A DNA stretch of 64,000 nt from Chryseobacterium scophthalmum (GTDB lineage Bacteria > Bacteroidota > Bacteroidia > Flavobacteriales > Weeksellaceae). Every line of letters begins with the position of its first letter. Position 1 is the stretch's first letter. The notes beneath the pieces are model-generated. The model had not been told where the DNA came from. It saw nothing but the letters and a program-made list of their open reading frames with translations, and made no database searches. A program made the position numbers and the translations under genes. Where the stretch lies: the NCBI RefSeq assembly GCF_900143185.1, contig NZ_FSRQ01000001.1, forward strand, positions 1,860,001 to 1,924,000, in the 5' to 3' direction. This document shows positions 17,502 through 25,583 of this stretch, piece after piece.

Positions 17502-18275
17502 ATGAGGTTTTTCGCTCTTTTTATAGTTTTCTTACTTACACAAAATTTTTTAGCTCAAAATATAAAAATTGAATATCGGAATTCAGGCTATCAAAGTGAT
17601 GGAAGTGGAATTTATGACAATCAAGAAATTATCAAAATTTATCCCGAAAAGAATAATTATAAGTTAGAATTTACACAACTAAAGAAATTCTACATTTACA
17701 ACGATTCCACTAAAAAAGATACCAGATTATCAATCAATGAAATTCATACTACAAAAAGGAATTTAAAAAGTTCTCTCGTTGATAATTTAATCTCCGAATT
17801 AGGTCAAAATAAAAATAATTTCGATTACGAGCTAATCAGAAAACAAATAAAGTCATCAATATCAAAACAAGATATCATTAAACTAATTAAAGTAAATGAT
17901 ATTTTCTACAAAATTGGAGATGAACAAACAAAGGAAATTAATAAATCTGGAAAACAGAAAATAAAAGATATTAAAGAGTTCAAACTATTTGATAAATATC
18001 TTGAATTCATTAAGCCATCTGACTCAATTATAACAGTTTATTCACATGGATTGAATTCAGCCATAATTAGTTATCAAAACGAAAAATATATACTTAATTT
18101 TTTAAATCCTTTGGGACAACCAATAGATGGAAAAAAATTATCTGTTAATTTAGATGTCAACACCGCTTTAAATAAAATACTTCCAGAAAAATCACTTTTA
18201 AGAAAAAACTTGACCGCAGATTCTTTATTAGACAAATATATTTATTGGTATTTAGATAATTATTATAAATATTAA
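17502..18275 (+). CDS. Exported protein of unknown function
   Basis: 257 residues with a signal peptide (MRFFALFIVFLLTQNFLAQ). The mature part is very lysine-, asparagine- and isoleucine-rich with no motif I recognise. It begins seven bases after the AraC-type gene, so the two may share a transcript, but its base composition is more AT-rich than that of the neighbours. A hairpin terminator follows the stop codon. No function is proposed. Confidence 0.6.
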   Translation: MRFFALFIVFLLTQNFLAQNIKIEYRNSGYQSDGSGIYDNQEIIKIYPEKNNYKLEFTQLKKFYIYNDSTKKDTRLSINEIHTTKRNLKSSLVDNLISELGQNKNNFDYELIRKQIKSSISKQDIIKLIKVNDIFYKIGDEQTKEINKSGKQKIKDIKEFKLFDKYLEFIKPSDSIITVYSHGLNSAIISYQNEKYILNFLNPLGQPIDGKKLSVNLDVNTALNKILPEKSLLRKNLTADSLLDKYIYWYLDNYYKY

Positions 18276-18278
18276 AAA

Positions 18279-18307
18279 ACAAAGCACCTCAAAAGAGATG
18301 CTTTTCT
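18279..18307. terminator. Bidirectional terminator
   Basis: AAAGCACCTC-AAAA-GAGATGCTTT with one mismatched pair, A-run before and T-run after. It separates the convergent genes ending at 18275 and 18310. Confidence 0.8.
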
Positions 18308-18309
18308 AT

Positions 18310-19638
18310 TTATCCTTTATAACCATAATACCTCGCTCCTTTCAACACAGGATTTTCCAATTCTACAGATTCTAAACCAAATCCGTTGTAATCTGGATTT
18401 ACAGAATATTCCAATTGTTTTCTGTGAAGCTTTTCGTAAGTATCAAAATCAATGGCTAAACGGTTTTTAAGATTTTCAAATAAATCCCATTTTGCAACCA
18501 CATTTTTCCAATTTTCAGAAACTTTTCCAGCAAAAACTTTTGATTTTGAACCGCTTCCGTAACCAACAAATCCTATTTCTTCATCAGCCAATTCTTCGTT
18601 TTCATTAAAAGAAGTCTGTAAACCTGAAAGTAAAGCCATAAAAATCGAAGCAGTGTACATATTTCCTATCTCCGAAGATGCACGTTGTGTTTTTTCAATT
18701 TTACTGTTGATGAATTCGATATAATTTTCAGACTTTGCAACTGCTTTTTGTTCGTCAGCATTTGAATAAGGAAGTCCGTTTTCTAAGCTGTAAATTTCTG
18801 TAAAAACTCTTTTCCCATGAAATGCATACGGAAGGTGGAAAATAAGATATTTCCAATTCTCAGAAGGTTTTGTTTTGCCTGAAACTTCCTCATAATGCTG
18901 ATAAGCTTCCCTAATCCTATCCTGATAACATTGGTTGGAATATTGCCCGTCAAAAACAGGTTCATCCGTGAAAATTTCTATTTTGTCAGGAAAAGATTCA
19001 GGAGCGTTTGCCAAATCTTCTTTTTTGAAATGTCTTCTAGGTTTAAAAAAATCAAAAACAGATTCTGTAGCAACCCCCCAATTATTTTCAATCTCAATTA
19101 AATTAGATTTTGCAGAAACCAATAAAGCAACTGCACCTCCACCTTGAGTATATTCACCGGAAGAAGCCAGCTCATATTTAGCATAATCACTTGCAATAAC
19201 CACTGCTTTTTTATCAGGATTTACTCTTACAAAATCTAAAGAATTGTGAAGTGCATCAACCGCGCCAATGCAAGCGAAAGTCATATCTACCACATCACAG
19301 TTTTTGAAACATCTTTCTCCAAACTCTGCTTCCAAAACTTTTTCTACCATCTGCATTGCATAAGAAGCTGTTGGCTTAGCGGCATCGATTGCGCTCTCTG
19401 TTCCTAAATAAATACGGGAGATTTCTTTTGGATTGATTTTATAGTCTTTTATTAATTTTAATAAAGCTTCTGCAGCGAATGTAGCAGCATCTTCATGTAG
19501 ATCGGGGAAACCCATTTTATGTAAGCCTAATCCTTTTTCCAGTTTTGCAGGTTCAATTCCTCTTTTTTCTGCTAAATCTTTAATTTCCAAATACAAAGAA
19601 GGCACATAATAAGTTGCTGCCTCAATTCCAAAACTCAT
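18310..19638 (-). CDS. Hydroxymethylglutaryl-CoA synthase
   Basis: Condenses acetyl-CoA with acetoacetyl-CoA to HMG-CoA, the entry to the mevalonate route for isoprenoids used by Flavobacteria. 442 residues from ATG 19638. Family residues: the catalytic Glu in YLGTESAIDAAKP, the nucleophile Cys (C123) in VDMTFACIGAVDAL, and the His block YLIFHLPYAFHGKR. GQY-type and GSGSKS segments near the C-terminus complete the thiolase-like fold. It is monocistronic and framed by two almost identical hairpins. A related thiolase-fold role is possible, but all catalytic residues fit HMG-CoA synthase. Confidence 0.88.
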   Translation of the reverse strand: MSFGIEAATYYVPSLYLEIKDLAEKRGIEPAKLEKGLGLHKMGFPDLHEDAATFAAEALLKLIKDYKINPKEISRIYLGTESAIDAAKPTASYAMQMVEKVLEAEFGERCFKNCDVVDMTFACIGAVDALHNSLDFVRVNPDKKAVVIASDYAKYELASSGEYTQGGGAVALLVSAKSNLIEIENNWGVATESVFDFFKPRRHFKKEDLANAPESFPDKIEIFTDEPVFDGQYSNQCYQDRIREAYQHYEEVSGKTKPSENWKYLIFHLPYAFHGKRVFTEIYSLENGLPYSNADEQKAVAKSENYIEFINSKIEKTQRASSEIGNMYTASIFMALLSGLQTSFNENEELADEEIGFVGYGSGSKSKVFAGKVSENWKNVVAKWDLFENLKNRLAIDFDTYEKLHRKQLEYSVNPDYNGFGLESVELENPVLKGARYYGYKG

Positions 19639-19732
19639 AATCGTCAAATTTTAAACTAATTTATGAAAGATGTAATAAAAAACACTGGAGAATCGTCTAT
19701 TTTTTTACCGATTACACAAAATTTCATCAATA

Positions 19733-19760
19733 AAAAAGCACCTCATGAGAGATGCTTTAG
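19733..19760 (-). terminator. Terminator after the M1 aminopeptidase
   Basis: AAAGCACCTC-ATGA-GAGATGCTTT with a T-run on the minus strand. Except for the loop it is the same sequence as the hairpin at 18279-18307. Confidence 0.75.
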
Positions 19761-19779
19761 TTATGATATAGATATTTAT

Positions 19780-22290
19780 CTATTTAAAATTTTCAATCGC
19801 TCTATTGATTGCGTCAATTTGCGGATTGATGCTTGATGCTTTTTGCGGATTCTGCTTAAGAAGTTCCATTTTCTTATTCAGACCGTCTTTCAGCATTTGA
19901 GTAATCATCATTTTTACTTGCGGATTATCTCCCATTTGTCCTTTAGCCTGATCTAAAATTTTTGTAATACTTTCTGTAGCTTTTAAATTATCCGAAGACA
20001 TAATCCAGTTATAGCCTTCTTCAGCCACTTTTCCCAATTCAGGATTCTGGAATTTCACAAAAGGATAAAATGCTGCAATCGAAGCAATATTTGCCATCTG
20101 AGAAGTCACTTTATTTTTAACCACGACAGGCAATAACTGAGTAAGCATTTCTTCAGAAGCACCATCCAATTCAATTTTATCAGCTAAACCATTTACTTTT
20201 GAAGGGTCAACAGCAATAATTGCCGCCAGAGAGTTTACTTTTACAGAATTGGAAACCGCATTTACACCTTTTTCAAAAATCGGGACATATTTCTTGTCTT
20301 TCGTTTTCGCCAAAGCCGCAATTGCAACACCCTGAACCAAAGTTTTAGGATCATTTGAAGCCAGTTTTTCGACATCGCTTCCCAAAGCTTTCATTTGCTC
20401 AGAATTACTTAGATCCATCAACTCCAAAGCCTTCATTCTGATTCTGAAGAAAGGATCTTTTATAGCTGCTGCCAATAATTTTGTAGCCGCAGGATTTTTT
20501 CCTACCTGATCCTTTATCGCATTTAAAGCATTGTATCTGCTTTTAAATTCTTTAGAATTGGTAAACTGCAGGAAATTCTGTTCCGGAGTTTTAGATTCAG
20601 TAACATCAGCTACCAAGACTCCGTCTGCATTGATGTTAATTAAATCCGGATTTTTAGACGAATCGAATGTAAATGTATTTTTTGCAGTCGCATTCGCCCA
20701 AACATTATATCTTTTTGGCTTACCGTTATCATAAACATCAATAGCTAAAGGAAATTCAAAAGGTAGATCCTGAGATTGATTCAAAGTAACCGTAACCTGT
20801 TTTTTTACAGGCTCAAAAGTATAAGTGTAATTTAGTTTAGGATTTCCGCTTCCGAAATACCACTGATTGAAGAACCAGTTTAAATCTTTACCTGAAACTT
20901 TTTCAAAAGATAATCTCAACTGATGTGCTTCGGCATTTTTGTATTCATTGGTTTTCAGATAATCTGTAACTCCTGCGAAGAATGCATCATCACCAAGATA
21001 GTTTCTCAACATATGAAGAATTCCGCCTCCTTTTTGATAGGTTACCAAATCGAAAACATCTTCACGAGAACCGTAATCAAATCTTACTAAATCTTTTTTG
21101 AAATCTGAAGGATTATGAATGTAATGATTCACATCTTCCATCTGATGATAATCTGCTTGGTCTTTTCCGTATTTGTATTCGTTCCAAAGGTATTCTGAAT
21201 AGTTAGCGAAAGATTCATTCACTGTAAGATTACTCCAGCTTTCTGCAGTAACTAAATCTCCAAACCAGTGGTGGAACAATTCATGAGCGATGGTATCTTC
21301 CCATTTGTTTTCATCAATTAATTGTCCCGGTTTTTGAAGAATATCACTTCCGTGAAGCGTTGCAGTGGTATTTTCCATCGCTCCAGAAACGTAATCTCTA
21401 CCAGAAATTTGAGCATATTTTGCCCAAGGATAATCGTAGCCTAATTTTTTAGAGAAAAAATCGATCATTTCCGGTGTGTTTCCGTAAATCTGTTTTGCAT
21501 ATGGTTCGTATGCTTTTTCGATATAATAATCTACAGGAATATTTTTCCATTTGTCTTTTACAACAGCATAATCACCAACTCCCATAAAGAAAAGGTAGGT
21601 AGAATGCCTCTTATCCATCACCCAATGGTCGGTTCTTAAATCGTTGGATTCTTTTTTAGATTCTTTTAAAATCCCATTAGAAAGAGTAACATATTTATCA
21701 GGAACCGTCATGAAGATTTCCTGAGTGGTCTTCTGATTCGGTTTATCGATTGTTGGAAACCAAGCTGAAGAAGATTCAGTTTCACCCTGAGTCCAGATTT
21801 GCGTTGGTTTATCAGCTTCTTTACCTTGAGCATTGATGAAATAAAGACCTTTTGCATCGTTGATTGCCGCACTTCCCTCTTGTTTCACTTCATTCGGACG
21901 GGAAGTGTATTTGATGTAAACCGTATAATCCTGATTTCTTGTATACGCTTTATCTAAATTTATCTTTAAAACATCATTTTTATAATCATATTTTAAAGGA
22001 GATTTTTTACCGTTATTATCTAAAGCCACTTCATGAATCAACATTCCTTTTGCATCAAGCGTCAATTCATTAGAAGGATAAAAGTACGGAGAAGCTGTTA
22101 ACCATTCTTCACCATTCATCTGCTCTTTTTGATAATCAAAATTGACTTTAAGTTTAGTGTGTTTAAGCTCTGTAACTTTTGTATGCGTTGCTCTGTAGAC
22201 TTTTTCTCTTCCCGAAGTTTCTGTTTGTGCAGATACATTTGCGGAGAATAAAACTCCCAGTATTGCGATAGATAAAATGGCTTTTCTCAT
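19780..22290 (-). CDS. M1 family aminopeptidase with C-terminal HEAT-like repeats
   Basis: Zinc aminopeptidase exported to the periplasm or beyond (signal peptide MRKAILSIAILGVLFSANVS, then AQ). 836 residues. The M1 core shows the substrate motif GAMEN (about residue 303) and the zinc motif HELFHHWFGD (about 334) with the second Glu in NESFANYSEYLW. After residue about 570 there are repeated helical segments (LLAAAIKDPFFRIRMKALEL, DPKTLVQGVAIAALAK), which look like HEAT repeats. Length and order match Bacteroidetes M1 peptidases. Its likely job is trimming peptides for nutrition. Confidence 0.93.
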   Translation of the reverse strand: MRKAILSIAILGVLFSANVSAQTETSGREKVYRATHTKVTELKHTKLKVNFDYQKEQMNGEEWLTASPYFYPSNELTLDAKGMLIHEVALDNNGKKSPLKYDYKNDVLKINLDKAYTRNQDYTVYIKYTSRPNEVKQEGSAAINDAKGLYFINAQGKEADKPTQIWTQGETESSSAWFPTIDKPNQKTTQEIFMTVPDKYVTLSNGILKESKKESNDLRTDHWVMDKRHSTYLFFMGVGDYAVVKDKWKNIPVDYYIEKAYEPYAKQIYGNTPEMIDFFSKKLGYDYPWAKYAQISGRDYVSGAMENTTATLHGSDILQKPGQLIDENKWEDTIAHELFHHWFGDLVTAESWSNLTVNESFANYSEYLWNEYKYGKDQADYHQMEDVNHYIHNPSDFKKDLVRFDYGSREDVFDLVTYQKGGGILHMLRNYLGDDAFFAGVTDYLKTNEYKNAEAHQLRLSFEKVSGKDLNWFFNQWYFGSGNPKLNYTYTFEPVKKQVTVTLNQSQDLPFEFPLAIDVYDNGKPKRYNVWANATAKNTFTFDSSKNPDLININADGVLVADVTESKTPEQNFLQFTNSKEFKSRYNALNAIKDQVGKNPAATKLLAAAIKDPFFRIRMKALELMDLSNSEQMKALGSDVEKLASNDPKTLVQGVAIAALAKTKDKKYVPIFEKGVNAVSNSVKVNSLAAIIAVDPSKVNGLADKIELDGASEEMLTQLLPVVVKNKVTSQMANIASIAAFYPFVKFQNPELGKVAEEGYNWIMSSDNLKATESITKILDQAKGQMGDNPQVKMMITQMLKDGLNKKMELLKQNPQKASSINPQIDAINRAIENFK

Positions 22291-22319
22291 CCTTTTCTAT
22301 ATTATTATTTTTTTTTGAA

Positions 22320-22537
22320 TTATTTTTTAATCAGAATATCAAAAATATCGTTGACCAATGTTTCGTAATCACCTTTTTTCAACTGCTCTTTAGTTTTGCA
22401 AACGCTTTTTTCAGTTCACTTTCCGGATTTTCATCGTCGATAATTTCAATATCATTAATTCCTTTCACCTGAAGCAAAAGTTCTTTTAATTTTTCAACAT
22501 CCGTATTTTCTTCAATGGTGATTTTTAGTGATTTCAT
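22320..22537 (-). pseudogene. Frameshifted antitoxin-like gene, orphan
   Basis: From ATG 22537 the frame reads MKSLKITIEENTDVEKLKEL and continues QVKGINDIEI, DDENPESELKKAFAK, then stops early. Shifting frame after the AFAK codons restores KEQLKKGDYETLVNDIFDI and ILIKK to a stop at 22320. The total of 218 bases is one short of 73 codons, so one base is missing. The product aligns with the intact antitoxin at 22904-23146 (KKLLSQIKGINHIEI; NQIKNGEYEEF). It is therefore a decayed paralogue of that antitoxin, and no toxin gene accompanies it. Confidence 0.75.
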
Positions 22538-22571
22538 AAGTGATAAGTAGAAATTTTGGCGTGAAAGTTAC

Positions 22572-22598
22572 AAAAAAAGTGAAGTTTTGTACTTCACT
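22572..22598 (-). terminator. Terminator abutting the toxin stop codon
   Basis: On the minus strand AGTGAAGT and ACTTCACT pair around a four-base loop and are followed by a run of seven T. The hairpin begins right at the toxin stop, so the toxin operon ends before the antitoxin pseudogene. Confidence 0.8.
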
Positions 22599-22907
22599 CT
22601 ATCCTTTATTAAGGAGATTTTTTAAATTATCAGGATTACCTTTCGATGGCAGAAATAATAAAACTTCGACAGAATCAATTTTAATATCAAAATATACTTT
22701 TACTTGTTTCTTTCCTAATAAAGCAAATCGTAGTTTGTTATCTGAGTTTACTGTAGGATAAGAAATTATTTTGTCATTTAATGATTGTTTGAATTTCTCC
22801 AAATCTTTCTTAAACAATTTTAATTCTCTTTCACTCCATCGGTGATTCAAAAAATCAGTGATTTCTTGAAGACTTTTAATAGCATCTTTCGAAAAAACAA
22901 TTTTCAT
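22599..22907 (-). CDS. RelE/ParE superfamily toxin
   Basis: 102-residue type II toxin. It begins with the ParE/RelE-like pattern IVFSKDAIKSLQEITDFLNHRWSE split by one helix, and ends with the KVYFDIKIDSVEVLLFLPSK strand pair. RelE members cleave ribosome-bound mRNA and ParE members poison gyrase; the sequence alone does not tell which. The start overlaps the stop of the antitoxin gene by four bases (ATGA), the standard coupled layout. Confidence 0.8.
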   Translation of the reverse strand: MKIVFSKDAIKSLQEITDFLNHRWSERELKLFKKDLEKFKQSLNDKIISYPTVNSDNKLRFALLGKKQVKVYFDIKIDSVEVLLFLPSKGNPDNLKNLLNKG

Positions 22908-23146
22908 TTCTTATTAAAAATCGAATCAATTAATTCTTCCGAAAACTCTTCATATTCGCCATTTTTAATTTGATTTCTGCTTTGCTCAATTACTTTTGCA
23001 AAGGCTTCTGAATTCTCAAGCTCTTCCCACGAATAAGTTTTATCGTTTTCAGAAATCTCAATATGATTAATTCCTTTTATCTGAGACAAAAGTTTTTTAA
23101 TGAAAGGAATATCTGCATATTCGTCTAAACTGATTTTAATTTCCAT
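22904..23146 (-). CDS. Antitoxin of the RelE/ParE pair
   Basis: 80 residues, acidic, first gene of the pair and overlapping the toxin by four bases. The N-terminus is beta-like (MEIKISLDEYADIPFIKKLL), the middle is acidic, and the C-terminus is helical (EYEEFSEELIDSIFNKK), probably the toxin-binding part. No known DNA-binding fold is obvious. A damaged paralogue lies downstream at 22320-22537. A -7 box (TAACTTTG, minus strand, 23164-23171) gives a very short leader. Confidence 0.75.
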   Translation of the reverse strand: MEIKISLDEYADIPFIKKLLSQIKGINHIEISENDKTYSWEELENSEAFAKVIEQSRNQIKNGEYEEFSEELIDSIFNKK

Positions 23147-23163
23147 AATTTCAGGATTTTAAT

Positions 23164-23171
23164 CAAAGTTA
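23164..23171 (-). promoter_or_regulatory. Probable -7 box of the toxin-antitoxin operon
   Basis: Minus-strand TAACTTTG fits TAnnTTTG, 18 bases upstream of the antitoxin start codon. Confidence 0.45.
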
Positions 23172-23191
23172 ATGATTTTATTACTAAAAAA

Positions 23192-23986
23192 TTATATCGC
23201 AACAGGAGCTTTAATTCCCGGATGCGGATCGTAATTTTCTAAAGTAAAATCTTCAAAATTAAAATCAAAAATATCTTTAATTTCGGGATTGAGTTTCATT
23301 GTTGGCAAAGCTCGTGTCTCTCTGGAAAGTTGTTTGTTAACCTGTTCAAAATGATTATTGTAAATATGTACATCCCCAAAAGTATGTACATAATCACCAA
23401 CTTCAAGACCTGTAACCTGCGCAACCATCATCAATAAAAGCGCATAACTTGCAATATTGAAAGGAACACCCAAGAAAACATCTGCACTTCTTTGGTACAA
23501 TTGAAGCGACAATTTTCCATCTGCTACATAAAACTGAAATAAAGCATGGCAAGGTGCCAAAGCCATATTCGGAATTTCGGCAGCGTTCCATGCAGAAACA
23601 ATTAATCTTCTGGAATCAGGATTTTTTTTGATTTGTTCGATTACTTCAGAAAATTGGTCAACCACTTTTCCGTCGGCGCCGCTCCAACTTCTCCATTGTG
23701 CGCCGTAAACTGGACCCAAATCTCCATTTTCATCAGCCCACTCGTTCCAAATAGAAACTCCGTTATCGGTAAGATATTTGATATTGGTATCTCCTTTTAT
23801 AAACCAAAGCAATTCATAGATAATAGATTTCAAATGAACCTTTTTGGTCGTAACCAAAGGAAATCCTTTTGATAAATCGTAACGTAACTGATATCCAAAA
23901 ACACTTCTTGTTCCTGTTCCTGTTCTGTCGGTTTTATCGGTTCCGTTATCTAAAATATGCTGAAGTAAATCGAGGTAGTTTTGCAT
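23192..23986 (-). CDS. thyA: Thymidylate synthase
   Basis: Converts dUMP to dTMP with methylene-tetrahydrofolate. 264 residues, exactly the usual length. The catalytic cysteine is C146 in [12 protein letters not shown]; other signatures are [18 protein letters not shown], the Arg pair in [30 protein letters not shown] and [13 protein letters not shown] -7 box (TAAATTTG on the minus strand, 24004-24011) lies just upstream. No dihydrofolate reductase gene adjoins it here. Confidence 0.97.
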   Translation of the reverse strand: MQNYLDLLQHILDNGTDKTDRTGTGTRSVFGYQLRYDLSKGFPLVTTKKVHLKSIIYELLWFIKGDTNIKYLTDNGVSIWNEWADENGDLGPVYGAQWRSWSGADGKVVDQFSEVIEQIKKNPDSRRLIVSAWNAAEIPNMALAPCHALFQFYVADGKLSLQLYQRSADVFLGVPFNIASYALLLMMVAQVTGLEVGDYVHTFGDVHIYNNHFEQVNKQLSRETRALPTMKLNPEIKDIFDFNFEDFTLENYDPHPGIKAPVAI

Positions 23987-24003
23987 TGCGAAAAATTATC
24001 CCT

Positions 24004-24011
24004 CAAATTTA
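24004..24011 (-). promoter_or_regulatory. Probable -7 box of thyA
   Basis: Minus-strand TAAATTTG, 18 bases before the thyA ATG. The -33 element is not evident. Confidence 0.35.
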
Positions 24012-24083
24012 GAAAAAACTAAGTTTAAAATCTTCATTTCAAAACTAAAGTTATCCATATCAATACGATTTCAATTTTCTATC

Positions 24084-24115
24084 AAAAAAAGCATCCACAA
24101 AAAATGAATGCTTCT
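24084..24115 (-). terminator. Terminator after the SDR gene
   Basis: On the minus strand AAGCATTCA and TGGATGCTT pair (one mismatch) and are followed by a T run. It sits between the SDR stop (24137) and thyA. Confidence 0.7.
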
Positions 24116-24136
24116 ATAAATTTATTTTTAACGAAA

Positions 24137-24886
24137 TTAAACTGCTGTGTAACCTCCATCAACCAAATAATAACCTCCCGTCATAAAAGATGATTTATCA
24201 GAACTTAAGAAAAGAACCAATTCTGCAACTTCTTCAGACTTTCCTAATCTTCCCATCGGATGTTTTGCAATCAATGTTTTTTTATGTTCTTCATCCAATT
24301 GATTTAAAAGAGGGGTATCAATATAACCAGGTCCAACCGCATTACAACGAATATTTTTCTGGCCATATTCTGCTCCGATATTTTTTGTTAAACCCACAAC
24401 AGCGTGTTTAGTAGAAGTATAAGCTGATGATAATGGAGCCGCAACTGTTCCGTGAATTGATGCGATGTTTACGATAACACCACCTCCATTTTTTTCCATT
24501 TGCGTCAATTCGTATTTACAACCGTAGAAAACGCCATCGAGATTAATATCAATTACTTTTTTCCATCCATCAAGACTGTAATCTCCCGTTTGGTTTGCTT
24601 CACCGCCAATTCCGGCATTGTTACAAGCAATATCTAATCTTCCGTAAGTATCAACGGTAGCTTTTACCAAAGCTTCAACCTGTTCCGGATTTGAAGTATC
24701 GGCTTTTACAAAACTTGCTTCACCGCCTTCCGATTTTATCTGTTCAACTGCAGATTTCCCATGCTCTTCATTAATGTCTGAAACGATAACTTTTGCTCCT
24801 TCTTGAGCGTATAATTTTGCGATAGCAAGTCCAATTCCTGAACCCGCACCAGTAACCAATGCTACTTTATTATTTAAAATTTTCAT
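24137..24886 (-). CDS. Short-chain dehydrogenase/reductase (SDR)
   Basis: Cytosolic NAD(P)-dependent oxidoreductase of the classical SDR type, 249 residues. Cofactor loop TGAGSGIG (12-19), NNAG (89-92), and catalytic S143, Y156 and K160 (YTSTK) are all present. The C-terminal FLSSDKSSFMTGGYYLVDGGYTAV is the usual ending of this group. It is close to glucose 1-dehydrogenase or cyclopentanol dehydrogenase-like SDRs, but the substrate cannot be deduced. It appears to be monocistronic. Confidence 0.88.
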   Translation of the reverse strand: MKILNNKVALVTGAGSGIGLAIAKLYAQEGAKVIVSDINEEHGKSAVEQIKSEGGEASFVKADTSNPEQVEALVKATVDTYGRLDIACNNAGIGGEANQTGDYSLDGWKKVIDINLDGVFYGCKYELTQMEKNGGGVIVNIASIHGTVAAPLSSAYTSTKHAVVGLTKNIGAEYGQKNIRCNAVGPGYIDTPLLNQLDEEHKKTLIAKHPMGRLGKSEEVAELVLFLSSDKSSFMTGGYYLVDGGYTAV

Positions 24887-25004
24887 AATAAATGATATTT
24901 AATTATGATATTAAATCAACAAAAATTATGCAAACAGAGGTTTTTAAAAGTTAATAAATTCACAAATGATTCTTTTTGAATCAATGATATTTTCAAACTT
25001 AAAA

Positions 25005-25445
25005 CTACTGAAGCTCAATAATTTTCTGATTCATCGTATTGAGCGAAAAAGAATCGTTTTCCTGTTTTCCATTCATTGCTTTTGCTAAGGGAGATTCCGG
25101 AGAAATACAGATAATTTTTTGATTTTCAAAAGTAATTTCACCCAAAGAAACCGAAATAAAAAACAAACCTTTTTCAGTTTTTACAACCGCGCCTTTTTCT
25201 GCTTTTTCCGACTGTTTTGGAAGTATTGTTTTCAGAAAATCCTGTTGCTTCAAAACCTCATTTAATTGAACCTGAAGATTATTGATTTCCTGCTGAAGCA
25301 TTTCTCTTCCTGTTTCATATTTATCTCCCATTGAACTTTTCGTATCGTTGCTTGATGCACGAGTTTCAGAGATCAGTTTCTCGAAGTTGTTTATTTTTTC
25401 AGAGAGTTTTAATTTAACAATATTGATAAGTGAAGATTTGTTCAT
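25005..25445 (-). CDS. GreA/GreB-like transcription factor homologue
   Basis: 146 residues. The N-terminal half (1-75) is a helical hairpin with acidic residues in the turn (SSNDTKSSMGDKYETGREML), and the C-terminal half ends in ISPESPLAKAMNGKQENDSF, which matches the GreA C-terminal block. Gre factors insert their hairpin into the RNA polymerase channel to rescue backtracked complexes. The hairpin turn lacks the exact GreA sequence, so it may be a Gre-like competitor rather than a true cleavage factor. Homologues are sometimes labelled 3-oxoacyl-ACP synthase, which nothing here supports. Confidence 0.65.
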   Translation of the reverse strand: MNKSSLINIVKLKLSEKINNFEKLISETRASSNDTKSSMGDKYETGREMLQQEINNLQVQLNEVLKQQDFLKTILPKQSEKAEKGAVVKTEKGLFFISVSLGEITFENQKIICISPESPLAKAMNGKQENDSFSLNTMNQKIIELQ

Positions 25446-25452
25446 ATTAAAT

Positions 25453-25510
25453 TTTGGCTAAAGCCTTTTCTTTAATTCATTAAAAAAACGGGCTAAAGCC
25501 CGCTCTATTT
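25453..25510. repeat. Palindromic intergenic repeat (GGCTAAAGCC type)
   Basis: Two related palindromes: TTGGCTAAAGCCTT (about 25454-25467) and CGGGCTAAAGCCCG (25489-25502) followed by CTCTATT. This looks like a dispersed repeat unit rather than a terminator because the loop is only two to four bases. It lies between the Gre-like gene and the GH13 gene. Confidence 0.5.
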
Positions 25511-25583
25511 ATAATATATTTTTAAAGTTATGTATTTTGATTTAATCTTAAAAGAAAAACTTAGCTTATAACTTTATGCCAAT

